Notes: generated by a model from the letters alone, not told the origin. A stretch of DNA of 33,271 nt from Sphingomonas sp. Leaf33 (GCF_001421785.1 NZ_LMLB01000001.1:1813419-1846689), one strand, 5' to 3'; positions 8,137 through 18,609 are shown, counted from the first letter of the stretch. Program-made: numbers and translations.

Positions 8137-9039
8137 ATGCGGATCGTCTTCATGGGAACGCCCGACTTCGCGGTGCCGACACTCGACGCGCTGGTCACCG
8201 CGGGCCACGATATGGTCGCGGCGTACAGCCAGCCCCCGCGGCCGGGCGGGCGCCGCGGCAAGGCGGAGGTCCCCTCCCCCATCCAGCGCCGTGCCGAAGC
8301 GCTCGGCATCCCGGTGTTCACGCCCGTCAGCCTGCGCAAGGCCGACGCACAGGGGGTGTTCGCGGCGCACGACGCGGACGTAGCAGTGGTCGCCGCCTAC
8401 GGCCTGATCCTGCCGCAGGTCGTGCTCGACGCGCCGCGCCACGGGTGTCTGAACGTTCACGGATCGATCCTGCCGCGCTGGCGCGGAGCCGCGCCGATCC
8501 AGCGCGCGATCCTGGCGGGCGATGCCGAAACCGGGGTTGGGATCATGCAGATGGAGGCCGGGCTCGACACCGGGCCGGTACGGGCCGAGGCGCGGACGCC
8601 GATCGACGGCAAGACGGCCGGTGACCTGACCGTGGAGCTCGCCGACATGGGCGCACGGCTGATGGTCGCGGTTTTGGCCGATCTCGATGCGCATCCTGCG
8701 GTCGCCCAGCCCCATGACGGCATTACCTATGCCGCGAAGATCGACAAGGCAGAGACGCAGCTCGACTTTACGAAGACCGCGGTCGAGGTCGAGCTTCAGG
8801 TGCGGGCGTTCAATCCGCCGGGCGCCTGGTTCGACCATGGGGGCGAGCGGGTGCGCATCCTGTCGGCGCAGGTCGTGCCGGACAGCGGCGACGCCGGCAC
8901 GGTCATCGACAACGCGCTGACCATAGCCTGTGTCGAGGGTGCGATCCGCCCATTGCTCGTCCAGCGTGCCGGACGCGGCGTCATGACGTCAGCGGAGTTG
9001 CTGCGCGGCTTTCCGATCGCGGTCGGCACGCACCTGTGA
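8137..9039 (+). CDS. fmt: Methionyl-tRNA formyltransferase
   Basis: Transfers a formyl group from 10-formyl-THF to initiator Met-tRNA; 300 aa. The N-terminal Rossmann-type domain begins [14 protein letters not shown], the formyltransferase signature [17 protein letters not shown] (about residues 106-122, with Asn106 and His108) is intact, and the C-terminal OB-like domain follows (about 200-300). The start at 8137 is chosen because it gives the conserved N-terminus; the open frame upstream is antisense to recR. The stop overlaps the GTG start of truA by 4 nt, so the two are co-translated. Confidence 0.96.
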   Translation: MRIVFMGTPDFAVPTLDALVTAGHDMVAAYSQPPRPGGRRGKAEVPSPIQRRAEALGIPVFTPVSLRKADAQGVFAAHDADVAVVAAYGLILPQVVLDAPRHGCLNVHGSILPRWRGAAPIQRAILAGDAETGVGIMQMEAGLDTGPVRAEARTPIDGKTAGDLTVELADMGARLMVAVLADLDAHPAVAQPHDGITYAAKIDKAETQLDFTKTAVEVELQVRAFNPPGAWFDHGGERVRILSAQVVPDSGDAGTVIDNALTIACVEGAIRPLLVQRAGRGVMTSAELLRGFPIAVGTHL

Positions 9040-9797
9040 CCCGGTTCGCGCTGACCATCGAATATGACGGTCGTCCGTTCATGGGGTGGCAGCGGCAGGC
9101 CCATGGGCCGAGCGTGCAGCAGACAATCGAGGAGGCAGTGACGCGGATCACCGGCGAGGACGCGCTGGTCTATGCCTCGGGCCGGACCGACGCCGGGGTT
9201 CATGCCCGCGCGATGCCGGCGCACGTCGACGTAATGCGTGACATCGCGCCGTTCCGGCTGATGGAGGCGCTCAATGCGCAGCTTCGGCCGAGCCCTGTCG
9301 CCGTCATCGCGTGTCGCACCGTGCCCGAGGATTGGCACGCGCGCTTCTCCTGTCTCGGCCGGCATTACGAATATCGCATCGTCAACCGACGCGCCCCGCT
9401 GACCTGGGACAAGGGACTGGCCTGGCAGGTCGCCCGCCCGCTCGATGCCGACGCGATGGCCGCTGGCGCGGCACGATTGGTCGGGCGCCACGATTTCACG
9501 ACGTTCCGCTCCGTCCATTGCCAGGCCGACAGCCCGGTGCGCACGCTCGACCGGCTGGAGATCGAGCGCATCGGCGAGGTCGTCACGATCCGCGCATCGG
9601 CACGGTCGTTTCTTCATCACCAGGTGCGGTCGATGGTCGGCTGCCTCTCGCTGGTCGGCGATGGCCGATGGTCGCCCGATGACATGAGCGCCGCGCTGGA
9701 CGCGCGCGATCGCGCCGCGCTCGGGCTGAATGCGCCGCCCGACGGGCTGTTCTTCGTCAGCGCCGATTATCCTGCCGACTCTACCCCGGCCGACTGA
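9036..9797 (+). CDS. truA: tRNA pseudouridine(38-40) synthase
   Basis: Isomerises uridines 38-40 in the tRNA anticodon arm; 253 aa. The catalytic aspartate is Asp52 in GRTDAGVHA; other TruA markers are [12 protein letters not shown] near the N-terminus and [13 protein letters not shown] in the C-terminal half. The start codon is GTG, overlapping the fmt stop (GTGA). The 3' end overlaps the end of the convergent methyltransferase gene (stop at 9781) by 17 nt. Confidence 0.96.
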   Translation: MTRFALTIEYDGRPFMGWQRQAHGPSVQQTIEEAVTRITGEDALVYASGRTDAGVHARAMPAHVDVMRDIAPFRLMEALNAQLRPSPVAVIACRTVPEDWHARFSCLGRHYEYRIVNRRAPLTWDKGLAWQVARPLDADAMAAGAARLVGRHDFTTFRSVHCQADSPVRTLDRLEIERIGEVVTIRASARSFLHHQVRSMVGCLSLVGDGRWSPDDMSAALDARDRAALGLNAPPDGLFFVSADYPADSTPAD

Positions 9798-10980
9798 ACG
9801 CCGCGGCCAGTTCGACGTGGGTCGACCAGGTGAACTGGCCGACCGGCTGGACCCAGTCGAGCGTGTAACCGCCTTCACACAACAACTTCGCATCGCGCGC
9901 GAAGCTGCTGGGATTGCACGAAACATAAGCGACGCGCTGAGCCTTCGAACCGCTGAGCTGCTGAGCCTGTTCGCGGGCACCCGCGCGCGGCGGATCGATG
10001 ACGATCGCGTCGAACCGGTCGAGCTCGGCGGTCGTCAGCGGGCGGCGGAACAGGTCGCGGTGGTCGGCGAAGACCGTCCGCCCGGCGCGCGCAGCCGCGG
10101 CCTTCAGCGCCAGGATTGGCTCGCGCGCTGCTTCCCCTGCGTAAATCTTGCCCAGCAGCGACAGGGCAAAGGTGCCGAGCCCGGCGAACAGATCGGCGAT
10201 CGTCCGCGCATCGCCGACCGCTTCGCGCACCGCGGTGACGAGCGCGGCTTCGCCATCCGCGGTCGCCTGGAGAAAGCTGCCCGCCGGAAACGGGACCGCG
10301 ACCCCGCCCAGCGTGATCGTCACGGGTTCGGGCTCCCACCGTGCTTCGGGACCGAAACCGTCGTCGACCGACAGCCGCGCTAGGCCGTGCCGCTCGGCAA
10401 AGCGGGTGATGCCCTCGACTGCGGACAGCCCGTCGGACAGCTTGCCGCCGATCAGGACATCGACGCCTTGGTTGACCCGTGTCAGGTGGACGTCGACACG
10501 CCCGCGCTCGGTCAGCACCGCCGCCAGCAGGCCCCGTAGCGGACCAAGCATCGCGAACAGTTCGGGCAGCAGGACGTGGCATTCGGCGAGATCGATCAGC
10601 CGGTGGCTGCTGCCCTCAGTAAAGCCCAGCAGAACCTGCCGTCCGCGCCGCTCGGCGTGCAACGTCGCGCGCCGGCGACTGTGGGGTGGCGACACGATCG
10701 GCGGCCGCACGGGAGCATCGAGACCCTGGCCGGCAATCGCTCCGGCAACGCGATCGAAAACGAACGCAGAATAGCTAACGTCATCAAGCTGTTGCAGCTG
10801 GCAGCCGCCACATTGCGGGAAGTGCCGGCACGGTGGTTCACGGTAGTGCGCGCCACGCGTCACGCTACCATCCGCCGAAAGCAGGTCGCCCGGTGCGGTC
10901 AGCGGTGCGTGGCGGCCATCCTCGGTCACGCCGTCGCCGCGCGCGGCGATGCGGACGACGGGGCTCAGCGGGTCGGGCAT
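9781..10980 (-). CDS. Fe-S RNA (uracil-5-)-methyltransferase, RlmD/TrmA family
   Basis: SAM-dependent RNA m5U methyltransferase, 399 aa. A short N-terminal TRAM-like segment precedes an Fe-S cluster site formed by Cys51, Cys57 and Cys60 ([10 protein letters not shown]) and Cys134 (AECHVL). The SAM motif [11 protein letters not shown] lies at about 263-273, the DPPRAG motif at about 329-334, and the catalytic Cys355 is in YVSCNPSSF. The likely target is 23S rRNA, but tRNA cannot be excluded. It is last in a minus-strand run; its start overlaps the end of the NAD(P)HX repair gene by 16 nt. Confidence 0.92.
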   Translation of the reverse strand: MPDPLSPVVRIAARGDGVTEDGRHAPLTAPGDLLSADGSVTRGAHYREPPCRHFPQCGGCQLQQLDDVSYSAFVFDRVAGAIAGQGLDAPVRPPIVSPPHSRRRATLHAERRGRQVLLGFTEGSSHRLIDLAECHVLLPELFAMLGPLRGLLAAVLTERGRVDVHLTRVNQGVDVLIGGKLSDGLSAVEGITRFAERHGLARLSVDDGFGPEARWEPEPVTITLGGVAVPFPAGSFLQATADGEAALVTAVREAVGDARTIADLFAGLGTFALSLLGKIYAGEAAREPILALKAAAARAGRTVFADHRDLFRRPLTTAELDRFDAIVIDPPRAGAREQAQQLSGSKAQRVAYVSCNPSSFARDAKLLCEGGYTLDWVQPVGQFTWSTHVELAAAFSRPG

Positions 10981-12374
10981 CGGTTCACTTCCTGGGTCAG
11001 TCGCTCGGGCAGCGCATCGGCGGGGAATATGGCGCCCATATGATCCGCGGCGCGGGCGTGCAGCCAGACCCCGGCGGCGACGGCATCGCTCCCGCCCGGC
11101 CCCGCTGCCATCCGCGCGGCGATCGTGCCGGCCAGCAGGTCGCCGGTGCCGGCGGTCGACAGGCCCGGATTGGTGCCTGCGGACACGACGATGCGCCCAT
11201 CGGGATAGCCGATGACCGTGTCCGGCCCCTTGTTCACAACCGTCGCGCCGGTCTTGCGGGCAGCGGCACGGGTGATGCTCAGCTTGTCGCCAGCGGTGTC
11301 GAACATCCGCGCGAACTCACCGCCATGCGGCGTCAGGCACACACGGCGACGATCGGTCGCGATACGGTCGCCGATCGATCGCCCGAGCAGGGTCAGAGCA
11401 TCGCCGTCGATGACCAGATCGTGCGGCGACGCCAGCGCGGCATCGAGCAGAGCCCTCGCGGCGTCGTCGCGGCCGAGGCCAGGACCGATGACGACGGTGC
11501 CGATGCGCGGATCGTCCAGCACGCTCGACATGTCGCCGACACACGCAATCCGGTGGCGAACCAGCGCGCGCGGCGCCCCATCGGCCGGGGCAAGCCCGAC
11601 AAGCTGGACATAGCCTGCGCCTGCCGCCAACGCCGCGCGACCGGCGAGCCAACCCGCCCCGGGCATCGCGCCCGAAACGATCGCCACCATCCCTCGGCTG
11701 AACTTATTGACGTCATGCGGCCACGCCGGAAGCGTCGGACGGCTGATGGTGGACGCCCGGCTGGTCCGAGACACGCCCAGGTCTGCCAGCAGGACATGCC
11801 CGCAGGCATCGGCACCCGCGCCGACCACATGCGCGGGCTTCAACGCCCCGAGCGCGATCGTCACATCGGCTTCGCCTTCGCCCTCGCCGGTGTCGGCGTG
11901 GCGACCGCTCGGCACATCGACGGCGATGCACAAGTCCGCCGCGGCCGTCAGTCTCGCGAGAGCGGCGCGCGTCTCCGGATCGAATGGGCGGGGTGTGCCG
12001 ATGCCGAGCAGCGCATCGACCAACACCGGTCGAGGCTCTGCGGCGCGCATGTCGTCGACGGGCGCGGACCAGCGCGCCGCCATGTACTCCGCCGCACCGT
12101 CTTTCGGCTTGCCCATTGCGGCGACGACGGCCGAAACCCCGCGCTCAAACAACAGGCGTGCCGCGACATAGCCATCGCCGCCATTGTTGCCGGGGCCGGC
12201 CAGCACCAGCACCGGGCGGCCGGCCGCAAGCCGCGCGACCTGCTCGGCGATCGCCGCGCCGGCGCGTTCCATCAGCGCGCCCTGGCCAACGCCGGTTGCG
12301 AACAGCCGCTGTTCCACCGCGCGCATCTCGGCAGCGGTGAGGATCGGTGCGCCTTCGGGAAGTCGCCGGATCAC
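10965..12374 (-). CDS. Bifunctional NAD(P)H-hydrate epimerase / ADP-dependent dehydratase
   Basis: Two-domain NAD(P)HX repair enzyme (NnrE-NnrD fusion, YjeF type), 469 aa. The N-terminal epimerase domain (about 1-210) contains LAGPGNNGGDGYVAARLL and the segment AVDVPSGRHADTG. The C-terminal dehydratase domain (about 220-469) has the ribokinase-like motifs LTPHGGEFARM and STAGTGDLLAG. The enzyme converts hydrated, inactive NADH and NADPH back to the active forms. The start overlaps the stop of the lipoprotein gene by 4 nt and its end overlaps the methyltransferase start by 16 nt. Confidence 0.94.
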   Translation of the reverse strand: MIRRLPEGAPILTAAEMRAVEQRLFATGVGQGALMERAGAAIAEQVARLAAGRPVLVLAGPGNNGGDGYVAARLLFERGVSAVVAAMGKPKDGAAEYMAARWSAPVDDMRAAEPRPVLVDALLGIGTPRPFDPETRAALARLTAAADLCIAVDVPSGRHADTGEGEGEADVTIALGALKPAHVVGAGADACGHVLLADLGVSRTSRASTISRPTLPAWPHDVNKFSRGMVAIVSGAMPGAGWLAGRAALAAGAGYVQLVGLAPADGAPRALVRHRIACVGDMSSVLDDPRIGTVVIGPGLGRDDAARALLDAALASPHDLVIDGDALTLLGRSIGDRIATDRRRVCLTPHGGEFARMFDTAGDKLSITRAAARKTGATVVNKGPDTVIGYPDGRIVVSAGTNPGLSTAGTGDLLAGTIAARMAAGPGGSDAVAAGVWLHARAADHMGAIFPADALPERLTQEVNRCPTR

Positions 12375-12757
12375 GGCTGCGCGAGCGGCAGCCGGTAGCG
12401 CGCGTCACCAAGCGTGATGTCGGCCACGCCGTCGCGGACCGAGACGGCGGGTGGCAGCGCGCCGTCGGCCGCGCCGACCTGGCCGTCAGCGGAAATCCGC
12501 AGTCGGTGGAAGCCGCCGTCGGGATGGCGAATCGTGATGAGCGTGCCGCCCTCCGCCGGCGTCCGCTCGACCGTGCAGGCCTGCGCCATCTCCGCGTCGC
12601 CGAGCGCGCAGGCGATGCGTTCGACCGGCGCACCGGCGGGTGTGCCGGTGTCTCCGATCTGTGTGTCGCTGCCGTTGCCCGCCACCACCGTATCGGGCGG
12701 GCCACCGCAGCTTGCCAGGATGAGGGAGAGACTTGCGCTAAATATCCGCAAAGACAT
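12371..12757 (-). CDS. Small predicted lipoprotein of unknown function
   Basis: 128 aa, not recognised as a named family. A lipoprotein signal is visible: a short hydrophobic segment then the lipobox LASC, with Cys17 the expected lipidated residue, followed by Gly-Gly (no Asp at +2, so outer-membrane sorting is expected by the E. coli rule). The mature part is Gly/Ala/Asp-rich, with two further cysteines that might pair (IACALGD and QACTVER). Its start lies inside the end of ilvD (20-nt overlap) and its stop overlaps the next gene by 4 nt, so it is embedded in the operon and is unlikely to be a spurious ORF. Confidence 0.75.
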   Translation of the reverse strand: MSLRIFSASLSLILASCGGPPDTVVAGNGSDTQIGDTGTPAGAPVERIACALGDAEMAQACTVERTPAEGGTLITIRHPDGGFHRLRISADGQVGAADGALPPAVSVRDGVADITLGDARYRLPLAQP

Positions 12758-14459
12758 GGGTTTCCGACTTCGCTCCGGGGTGGGTCACTGCGCCCGCCCA
12801 GGCCGGGCCGACGTTCTGGGCATAGCGCCACAAGGCCCCGGATTGATAGTCGTTCGTGCGCGGCGCCCAGGCTGCCCGGCGCTCGGCAAGAATGGCGGCA
12901 TCGACGTCGAGGTCGATCGTGCCCGCTTCCGCATCGATCCGGATGGTGTCGCCATCCTCGACCAGCGCGATCGGGCCGCCTTCGGCCGCCTCCGGTCCGA
13001 CATGGCCGATGCAGAAGCCGCGCGTGGCACCCGAGAACCGCCCGTCGGTGATGAGCGCCACCGTCTCGCCCATGCCCTGGCCATAGAGCGCCGCCGTCGT
13101 CGACAGCATCTCGCGCATCCCGGGCCCGCCCTTCGGCCCTTCATAGCGGATCACAACCACCGATCCTTCGGCGATGTCGCGCGCCTCGACAGCGGCAAAG
13201 GCGTCTTCTTCGCAATCGAACACGCGTGCGGTTCCGGCGAACTGCAGCCGCTTCATCCCGGCGACCTTCACGATCGCGCCATCGGGCGCCAGCGATCCGC
13301 GCAGGCCCACGACGCCGCCGGTCCGGGTGATCGGCGCCTTCGCGTCATAGATGACCTTCTGGTCAGGGTTCCACGTCACCTGTTCGATATTCTCGGCGAG
13401 TGTCCGACCTGTCACCGTCAGGCAGTCGCCATGAAGCAGCCCTTCGCTCAGCATGGTCTTCATCAACATGTAGACGCCACCCGCCTCGTACATATCCTTG
13501 GCGACAAACCTCCCACCGGGCTTGAGATCGGCCAGGTAAGGCGTTGATTTGAATATCGTCGCTACGTCGTGCAGCGAGAAGTCGATCCCCGCCTCATGCG
13601 CCATCGCGGGCAGGTGCAGCGCGCCGTTGGTCGATCCGCCGGTGGCCGCGACGATACGGGCGGCGTTTTCGAACGCCGCCCGCGTGCAGATGTCCCGTGG
13701 GCGAATGTTGGCGACGATCAGTTCCATCACCTGCGCACCGGCCGCAACCGCGATCTGTTCACGCGACGTGTATGGTGCGGGCACCATGTTGCTGTTCGGC
13801 AACGACAATCCGATCGCTTCGCCGACGCAGGCCATGGTGTTCGCGGTATACTGACCACCGCACGCGCCGTGGCCGGGGCACGCGACCTTTTCAAGCGCAT
13901 GAACCTCCTCGATCGGGCAAGCCTTGGCGGCGTAGCGTCCGACGACCTCGAACACATCGACGACGGTCACGTCGCGCCCTTCGTATCGCCCGGGCAGGAT
14001 CGAGCCGCCGTAGACGAAGATCGACGGGATATTCAGCCGCAGCATCGCCATCATCATGCCGGGCAGCGACTTGTCGCAGCCGGCAAAGCCGACCAGCGCG
14101 TCGTAGCAATGGCCGCGGACGCTGAGCTCGATCGAATCGGCAATGACCTCGCGACTGACCAGCGAGGATTTCATGCCCTGGTGGCCCATCGCGATGCCAT
14201 CGGTCACGGTGATGGTGTTGAACCGCCGCGGCATCCCGCCGCCGGCCTCCACGCCTGCGCGCGCCGCATCGGCCTGCGCATCGAGCGTCGTGTTGCATGG
14301 TGCGCTGTCGTTACCGGCGGACGCAAGCGCAACGAACGGCCGGGCAATCTCCTCCTCGGACAGCCCCATCGCGTAATAATAGCTGCGGTGCGGGGCACGC
14401 TCCGGCCCCACGGAAACGTGACGGCTGGGCAGGCGGGATTTGTCGAAACGCTGAGTCAT
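12738..14459 (-). CDS. ilvD: Dihydroxy-acid dehydratase
   Basis: Fe-S dehydratase of isoleucine, valine and pantothenate synthesis, converting 2,3-dihydroxy acids to 2-keto acids; 573 aa. The three cluster cysteines are Cys55 (SAPCNTTL), Cys128 (GCDKSLPG) and Cys200 (GHGACGGQ). The C-terminal signature [24 protein letters not shown] is present in pieces at about residues 480-505. The start at 14459 gives the usual N-terminus ([20 protein letters not shown]); the frame remains open upstream, but that part is antisense-like noise over the preceding gene. It begins 10 nt after the stop of the amidohydrolase gene. Confidence 0.96.
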   Translation of the reverse strand: MTQRFDKSRLPSRHVSVGPERAPHRSYYYAMGLSEEEIARPFVALASAGNDSAPCNTTLDAQADAARAGVEAGGGMPRRFNTITVTDGIAMGHQGMKSSLVSREVIADSIELSVRGHCYDALVGFAGCDKSLPGMMMAMLRLNIPSIFVYGGSILPGRYEGRDVTVVDVFEVVGRYAAKACPIEEVHALEKVACPGHGACGGQYTANTMACVGEAIGLSLPNSNMVPAPYTSREQIAVAAGAQVMELIVANIRPRDICTRAAFENAARIVAATGGSTNGALHLPAMAHEAGIDFSLHDVATIFKSTPYLADLKPGGRFVAKDMYEAGGVYMLMKTMLSEGLLHGDCLTVTGRTLAENIEQVTWNPDQKVIYDAKAPITRTGGVVGLRGSLAPDGAIVKVAGMKRLQFAGTARVFDCEEDAFAAVEARDIAEGSVVVIRYEGPKGGPGMREMLSTTAALYGQGMGETVALITDGRFSGATRGFCIGHVGPEAAEGGPIALVEDGDTIRIDAEAGTIDLDVDAAILAERRAAWAPRTNDYQSGALWRYAQNVGPAWAGAVTHPGAKSETHVFADI

Positions 14460-14469
14460 GGCCGCAAGC

Positions 14470-15198
14470 CTATGTCGCGAGACGCCCCTGCTGCGCAAGA
14501 CTATTGCGTACATCGGCGATCGTTTCGCCGATAATGCGCACCCAGCGATCGATGCCGATCGCATCGCGGATCAGATCGTTGCGGATTTCGATACTGAAGC
14601 TCGGGATGCCGCGAGCCTCGGCATGGCGGTTCAGGGTCAGGTTGAGCAGGCGTCCGCTATAGGGTTCGTTGTCGCCGACCGTGAGTGACGGCCGCGCGGC
14701 CAGCGAGGCAATGGCGGGACCGGCCGCGCGGCGATCGCGATTGGAGAGGATGCCGACGTGCCACGGGCGCTCGGGTCCGGCGCTTTCGAGCCGCGGCGTG
14801 AAACTGTGGATCGCGACGATCAGATCGGGCCGGATGCGCGTCACGGTGTCGCCCACGGCGCGGTGATAGGGCGTATAAAAGCGTGCGATGCGCCCAACCC
14901 GATCGGCGCTGACGTTGCCGGGTATCGGGTTGCCGTCGCTCTCGACCGGGATCAGGCCGGGATGATCGGGTTCGCGGTGGAGATCGATGACGAGGCGCGA
15001 GATCGTGCCCAGCACGGCGGGCGCGTCCAGGTGCCGCGCCAGCGCTCGCGTCAGTGGCCCCGCGCCGATGTCGATCGCAATGTGCCGTTCGAGCAGGTCG
15101 CTGTCGATGCCCAGGTCGATATCGTCCGGAACGTGGTTGCTGGCGTGATCGCACAGCAGCAGGACGCGCGCGTCGCCGGCGAGGATGTCCGGCATCAT
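14470..15198 (-). CDS. N-formylglutamate amidohydrolase family protein
   Basis: 242 aa, of the predicted N-formylglutamate amidohydrolase (HutG-like) family. Family features are [12 protein letters not shown] near the N-terminus (Asp and His as likely metal or catalytic ligands), [45 protein letters not shown] and [10 protein letters not shown]. The family hydrolyses N-formylglutamate in histidine degradation, but no hut gene is nearby, so the true substrate is uncertain. The start ATG overlaps the stop of the crotonase-like gene by 4 nt (ATGA). Confidence 0.85.
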   Translation of the reverse strand: MMPDILAGDARVLLLCDHASNHVPDDIDLGIDSDLLERHIAIDIGAGPLTRALARHLDAPAVLGTISRLVIDLHREPDHPGLIPVESDGNPIPGNVSADRVGRIARFYTPYHRAVGDTVTRIRPDLIVAIHSFTPRLESAGPERPWHVGILSNRDRRAAGPAIASLAARPSLTVGDNEPYSGRLLNLTLNRHAEARGIPSFSIEIRNDLIRDAIGIDRWVRIIGETIADVRNSLAQQGRLAT

Positions 15199-15917
15199 CG
15201 CGCGCGGGCCCGAAAGGCGGCGAGGCGTGTCGCGAAGTCGGTGCCGGCGAACGCGGCGTCGAAGCCGGCGTCGCCATCCTCGCCACCCGCGATCGTCCGC
15301 TTGAGCAGGCGGACGGCGCCGGCGGCGTTGCCCGCGATCGTATCGGCCATCGCCATCGCCGCGGCTTGCGCACTGTCGGCGCGCATGTCGGCCAGGCCGA
15401 TCCGAACCGCCTCGTCGGCATCGACCGGCGCCGCAGTGAAGAGCATCCGGCTCGCCTGCCCGCGCCCAATCCGATCGACCAGCCGCGCGACGTCCGCGGC
15501 GGGATAGCCGATGCCGAGCTTGGCAGGCGTGACCGCGAAACTCGCCGACGCGCCGGCGACGACGATGTCGGCGGCCAGCACCAGCGCGACCGACGCGCCG
15601 TAGCAAGGCCCATCGACCGCCGCGACGACGGGCATGGGCAGCGCGGCCAGTCCCTCCACCGCGCGCGCCATGCGCTGGCGGAACGCTACCCGCGCGTCGG
15701 GATCGTCGGACAATGCCGCAAGCATCGACAGATCGGCGCCGGCCGAGAAGACGCCCGGCACGTCGGACGCGAGCAGGATGATCGCCGCGTCACCGCCCGC
15801 GGCCTGATCGATCGCATCGGCAAAGCTATCCCATCCCGCGGCATCGATCGCGTTGCGCGCTTCCGCGCGAGCGAAGGCGATCCGCAGGATCGACCCGTCG
15901 CGGCGGGTCCGGATCAT
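15195..15917 (-). CDS. Crotonase-fold protein (enoyl-CoA hydratase/isomerase family)
   Basis: Crotonase-superfamily protein of 240 aa. The CoA-binding and oxyanion-hole segment is recognisable (GVFSAGADLSML, about residues 55-66), followed by AAVDGPCYGASVALVLAADIVVAG in pieces. Both glutamates used by true enoyl-CoA hydratases are absent when aligned with rat mitochondrial hydratase: the GGGCE position reads GASVA and the QPEILLG position reads TPAKLG. A hydratase role is therefore doubtful; isomerase, hydrolase or another crotonase chemistry is possible. ATG 15917 follows a GGCGGGG stretch and is preferred to an in-frame GTG at 15959. It heads the six-gene minus-strand run, 178 nt after ispE. 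Confidence 0.85.
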   Translation of the reverse strand: MIRTRRDGSILRIAFARAEARNAIDAAGWDSFADAIDQAAGGDAAIILLASDVPGVFSAGADLSMLAALSDDPDARVAFRQRMARAVEGLAALPMPVVAAVDGPCYGASVALVLAADIVVAGASASFAVTPAKLGIGYPAADVARLVDRIGRGQASRMLFTAAPVDADEAVRIGLADMRADSAQAAAMAMADTIAGNAAGAVRLLKRTIAGGEDGDAGFDAAFAGTDFATRLAAFRARAR

Positions 15918-16095
15918 CGATGCCCCGCCAGACGGGACGGTGGCGCGTGGCAGGGCCACGGGCCACCGGCGGACGGTTCGCTCCCGGCGTTCGATCCGCT
16001 GACACCGTTCCCAGCACGAATCATGCCAAGCGTCATCCGCCTCGGTGACGAAGCAGCGCGGCCGAACGGGTGTGCCGTAACGGGGCAGCCGCCTG

Positions 16096-16926
16096 TCACG
16101 TCAGTGCCGTTTCGAGACACCACCACGCCGGATAGGCCCCGCGGATCGCCTCGGCGCCCGCGTGCAGCGATGCATGATCGCCGAAGATCGCGAAACACGT
16201 CGCACCGGAGCCCGACATCCGCACCAGGACGGTCCCCTCCAGCCGGTCGAGGGCGTCTATGACTTCGCCGATCACCGGAGCGATCGACTTGGCCGGCACT
16301 GCCAGGTCGTTGCGCCCATCAAGGGCGACCCGCCAGGCGTCACGGACCGGCAAGGGGCCGCGATCAATCCCGTCCCACCGCGCGAACACAGGCGCGGTCG
16401 CCACCGCGACATTCGGGTTGACCAGCAGCACCGGGCGTCCCGCCAGTCCGTTGACGACGCGCAACGCCTCTCCCCTGCCCGATCCGAACGCCGTCCGTCC
16501 GAGCAGGCAGGCAGGCACGTCCGAGCCAAGATCGGCGGCGACCGCCTCGACGCGCGGATCGGACGGTGCGACATCGGCGATCCGCGCCGCGGCGCGCAGC
16601 ATCGCGGCGGCATCGGCCGATCCACCACCGATGCCCGAGGCGACCGGAAGGCGCTTGTCGAGCGTGATCGCAAGCGGCGGCAACGGCGCGACATCGCGCA
16701 CGAACCGGTCGCGAGCGCGCAGCACCAGATTGCCGGCATCGCTCACCAGCCCTCCGGCGAACGGCCCGGTGATCGCAAAGCTGTCGCGCTCGGCCGGGGC
16801 GACCGTCACCACATCCCCGTCCGCCACGAATGCGAACAGCGTCTCCAGTTCGTGATAGCCATCGTCCCGTCGGCGCCGGACGTGCAGGGCGAGGTTCAGC
16901 TTGGCCGGCGCGGGCTCGACGATCAT
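16096..16926 (-). CDS. ispE: 4-diphosphocytidyl-2-C-methyl-D-erythritol kinase
   Basis: GHMP-family kinase of the MEP isoprenoid pathway, 276 aa from this start. It begins with the family segment EPAPAKLNLALHVRRRRDDGYHE and has the ATP-binding loop VASGIGGGSADAAAMLRA at about residues 92-109; the C-terminal GHMP motif is RMSGSGATCFAIF. Two starts are possible: ATG 16926 with AGGTGA 4 nt upstream, and ATG 16956 with AAAGGGG 4 nt upstream, giving 10 extra residues. I prefer 16926 because it matches the usual N-terminus. It follows the TPR gene on the same strand and is probably co-transcribed with it. Confidence 0.93.
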   Translation of the reverse strand: MIVEPAPAKLNLALHVRRRRDDGYHELETLFAFVADGDVVTVAPAERDSFAITGPFAGGLVSDAGNLVLRARDRFVRDVAPLPPLAITLDKRLPVASGIGGGSADAAAMLRAAARIADVAPSDPRVEAVAADLGSDVPACLLGRTAFGSGRGEALRVVNGLAGRPVLLVNPNVAVATAPVFARWDGIDRGPLPVRDAWRVALDGRNDLAVPAKSIAPVIGEVIDALDRLEGTVLVRMSGSGATCFAIFGDHASLHAGAEAIRGAYPAWWCLETALT

Positions 16927-16976
16927 CCGGTCACCTGGCGGTCGTTCACTGGGCATGGCGCCCCTTTCGCACGCGG

Positions 16977-18584
16977 TCAGGTCGCCGGTCCATTGCCGAG
17001 TTTCGCCATGATCCGCCGCGCCTCGGCCGGATCGGCATAGACCGCCGCCGCGCGCCAAGCATAGCGCGCCTCGTAGCGACGGCCGAGCGCCCAATAGGCA
17101 TCGCCCAAATGTTCGTTGATCGTCACGTCGCCCGGCTCGACCCGCGCGGCGCGTTCGAGCAGAGGCACCGCCTTCGCTGCGTCGCCGGTGCGGACATAGG
17201 CCCAACCGAGCGAGTCGGTGATCGCGGCATCGTCGGGCTGCAGGCGCGCGGCGCGTTCGAGGAGCGCCCGCGCGGCGACCAGATTTTCGCCGCGCTCGAC
17301 CTGCGCATAACCCAGGTAATTCAGCGCGTGCGCCTCCTCCGGCGCCAGCGCGACCGCGCGTTCGAGCAACGGCTTGGCCTCCGCCCAGCGCCCCGCCTGC
17401 TCCAGAGCGCCGCCGCGTTGCAGATACAGCGTCCAGTCGGCGCGTGCGCCGGCGCGCTCGATCGCCGTCGCATAGGCCGCGGCAGCGTCTTGGTGCCGGC
17501 CCGCGCCATCGAGCAGCTCGCCGAGCCGCTGCGCGGTATCGGCGCCCGCGCCCTTGACCCCCGCGGCACGCCCGGCGGCGGCGATCGCGCGGTCCGTGTC
17601 GCCTGCGCGCGACAGGATGGTGACCGCCATCGCGGCAGCGGCGGGAGCGTAAAGGCTCCGGGAACCGACCGCGTCCAGCGTGGCGATCGCGCGCGCCTGC
17701 GCCCCGTCGTTCGACAACGCTCCGGCGAGCGTCAGCCGCGCGCGGTCGTCCGCGGGGTCGATCACGAGCGCGGCACGACACAGCACGATCGCCAGCGGCC
17801 GCGCGTCGCCATCGACCAGGTCGCCGGCCAGGCGAAGGAACAGGCGCGAGATACCGAACGCCGCGCTTGGCTTGGCCCCACCGATCCTTTCGCGCAGCAC
17901 CGCCAGCACGGGATCGTCACCGCCCAGCAGCGCGCGCGCATCGTCGCGGTGCCCCTGCCCGACCAGCAATTGCGCAGCGGCGGCGCGGATCGTCACGCTG
18001 TCGGTCCCGCTGGCCACCAGCGACCGCAGCGCCGTCGTGCCTGCGTCCGTCCGGCCCGCAGCGATGTCGAGCAGCGCGCGATTTTCGAGATTGAAGCGGC
18101 GAACGAGCCCGCTTTTCGCATCGACGTCCAGTCCGGCGGCCGGTGCCGCCTCGCCGCGCTCGAACGCCAGCCAGGCCTTGATCGACGGCATCAGGAAATC
18201 GAGCGGGCCGTTCGCCAGCCGGTCGGCGGCGGCGTTCGCGTCCTGCCAGCGCCGCGTGGCGACGGCATCGGCGATATCGATCACCGCGACGTCTGCCGGG
18301 GCGATCCCGGCCGTCTTCAGCGTGGCGGCGGCGGTGCCGACCAGTGGCATGTCACCCGCCACCAGCGCCTCGCGATAGGCGCGCACCGCGATCAATGGGT
18401 TACCCGGCGAAGCGGCGAGCGCCGCGCGATAGCCGTCGACGGCGAGCTCGGTTCGCCCCGCGGCATCCGCGGCACGGGCGCGGGCGTAGGCGCCTAGCCC
18501 GCGCGGGACGTCGGCGTGCGCGGGGAGTGTCAGAGTCGCGGCTAGGGCGATACCGAAGACGCTTAAAACCGCACGGGCCGTCAC
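16977..18584 (-). CDS. Exported tetratricopeptide-repeat protein
   Basis: TPR protein of about 535 aa. A signal peptide is visible after a GTG start (TARAVLSVFGIALAATLTLPAHA, cleavage about residue 24), so the protein is likely periplasmic. The remainder is helical repeats; the clearest TPR units are in the last third (ALNYLGYAQVERGENLVAARALLERAARLQP, ITDSLGWAYVRTGDAAKAVPLLERA and INEHLGDAYWALGRRYEARYAW, each quoted here only in part as family markers), resembling the YfgC/BepA-like or NlpI-like helper proteins. No enzyme domain is seen. No ATG fits the signal peptide; the frame is open upstream to 18914 but that part is antisense to the ETF-QO gene. It directly precedes ispE. Confidence 0.82.
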   Translation of the reverse strand: MTARAVLSVFGIALAATLTLPAHADVPRGLGAYARARAADAAGRTELAVDGYRAALAASPGNPLIAVRAYREALVAGDMPLVGTAAATLKTAGIAPADVAVIDIADAVATRRWQDANAAADRLANGPLDFLMPSIKAWLAFERGEAAPAAGLDVDAKSGLVRRFNLENRALLDIAAGRTDAGTTALRSLVASGTDSVTIRAAAAQLLVGQGHRDDARALLGGDDPVLAVLRERIGGAKPSAAFGISRLFLRLAGDLVDGDARPLAIVLCRAALVIDPADDRARLTLAGALSNDGAQARAIATLDAVGSRSLYAPAAAAMAVTILSRAGDTDRAIAAAGRAAGVKGAGADTAQRLGELLDGAGRHQDAAAAYATAIERAGARADWTLYLQRGGALEQAGRWAEAKPLLERAVALAPEEAHALNYLGYAQVERGENLVAARALLERAARLQPDDAAITDSLGWAYVRTGDAAKAVPLLERAARVEPGDVTINEHLGDAYWALGRRYEARYAWRAAAVYADPAEARRIMAKLGNGPAT

Positions 18585-18609
18585 AGGAATAATTCCCGTG
18601 ACGTCGAAC

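Noticed and set aside
8079..8339. N-terminal extension of recR
   Set aside because: It would overlap the start of fmt antisense; the RecR family N-terminus begins at 8078.
10833..12398. 521-codon plus-strand frame opposite the NAD(P)HX repair gene
   Set aside because: Antisense shadow without any known domain.
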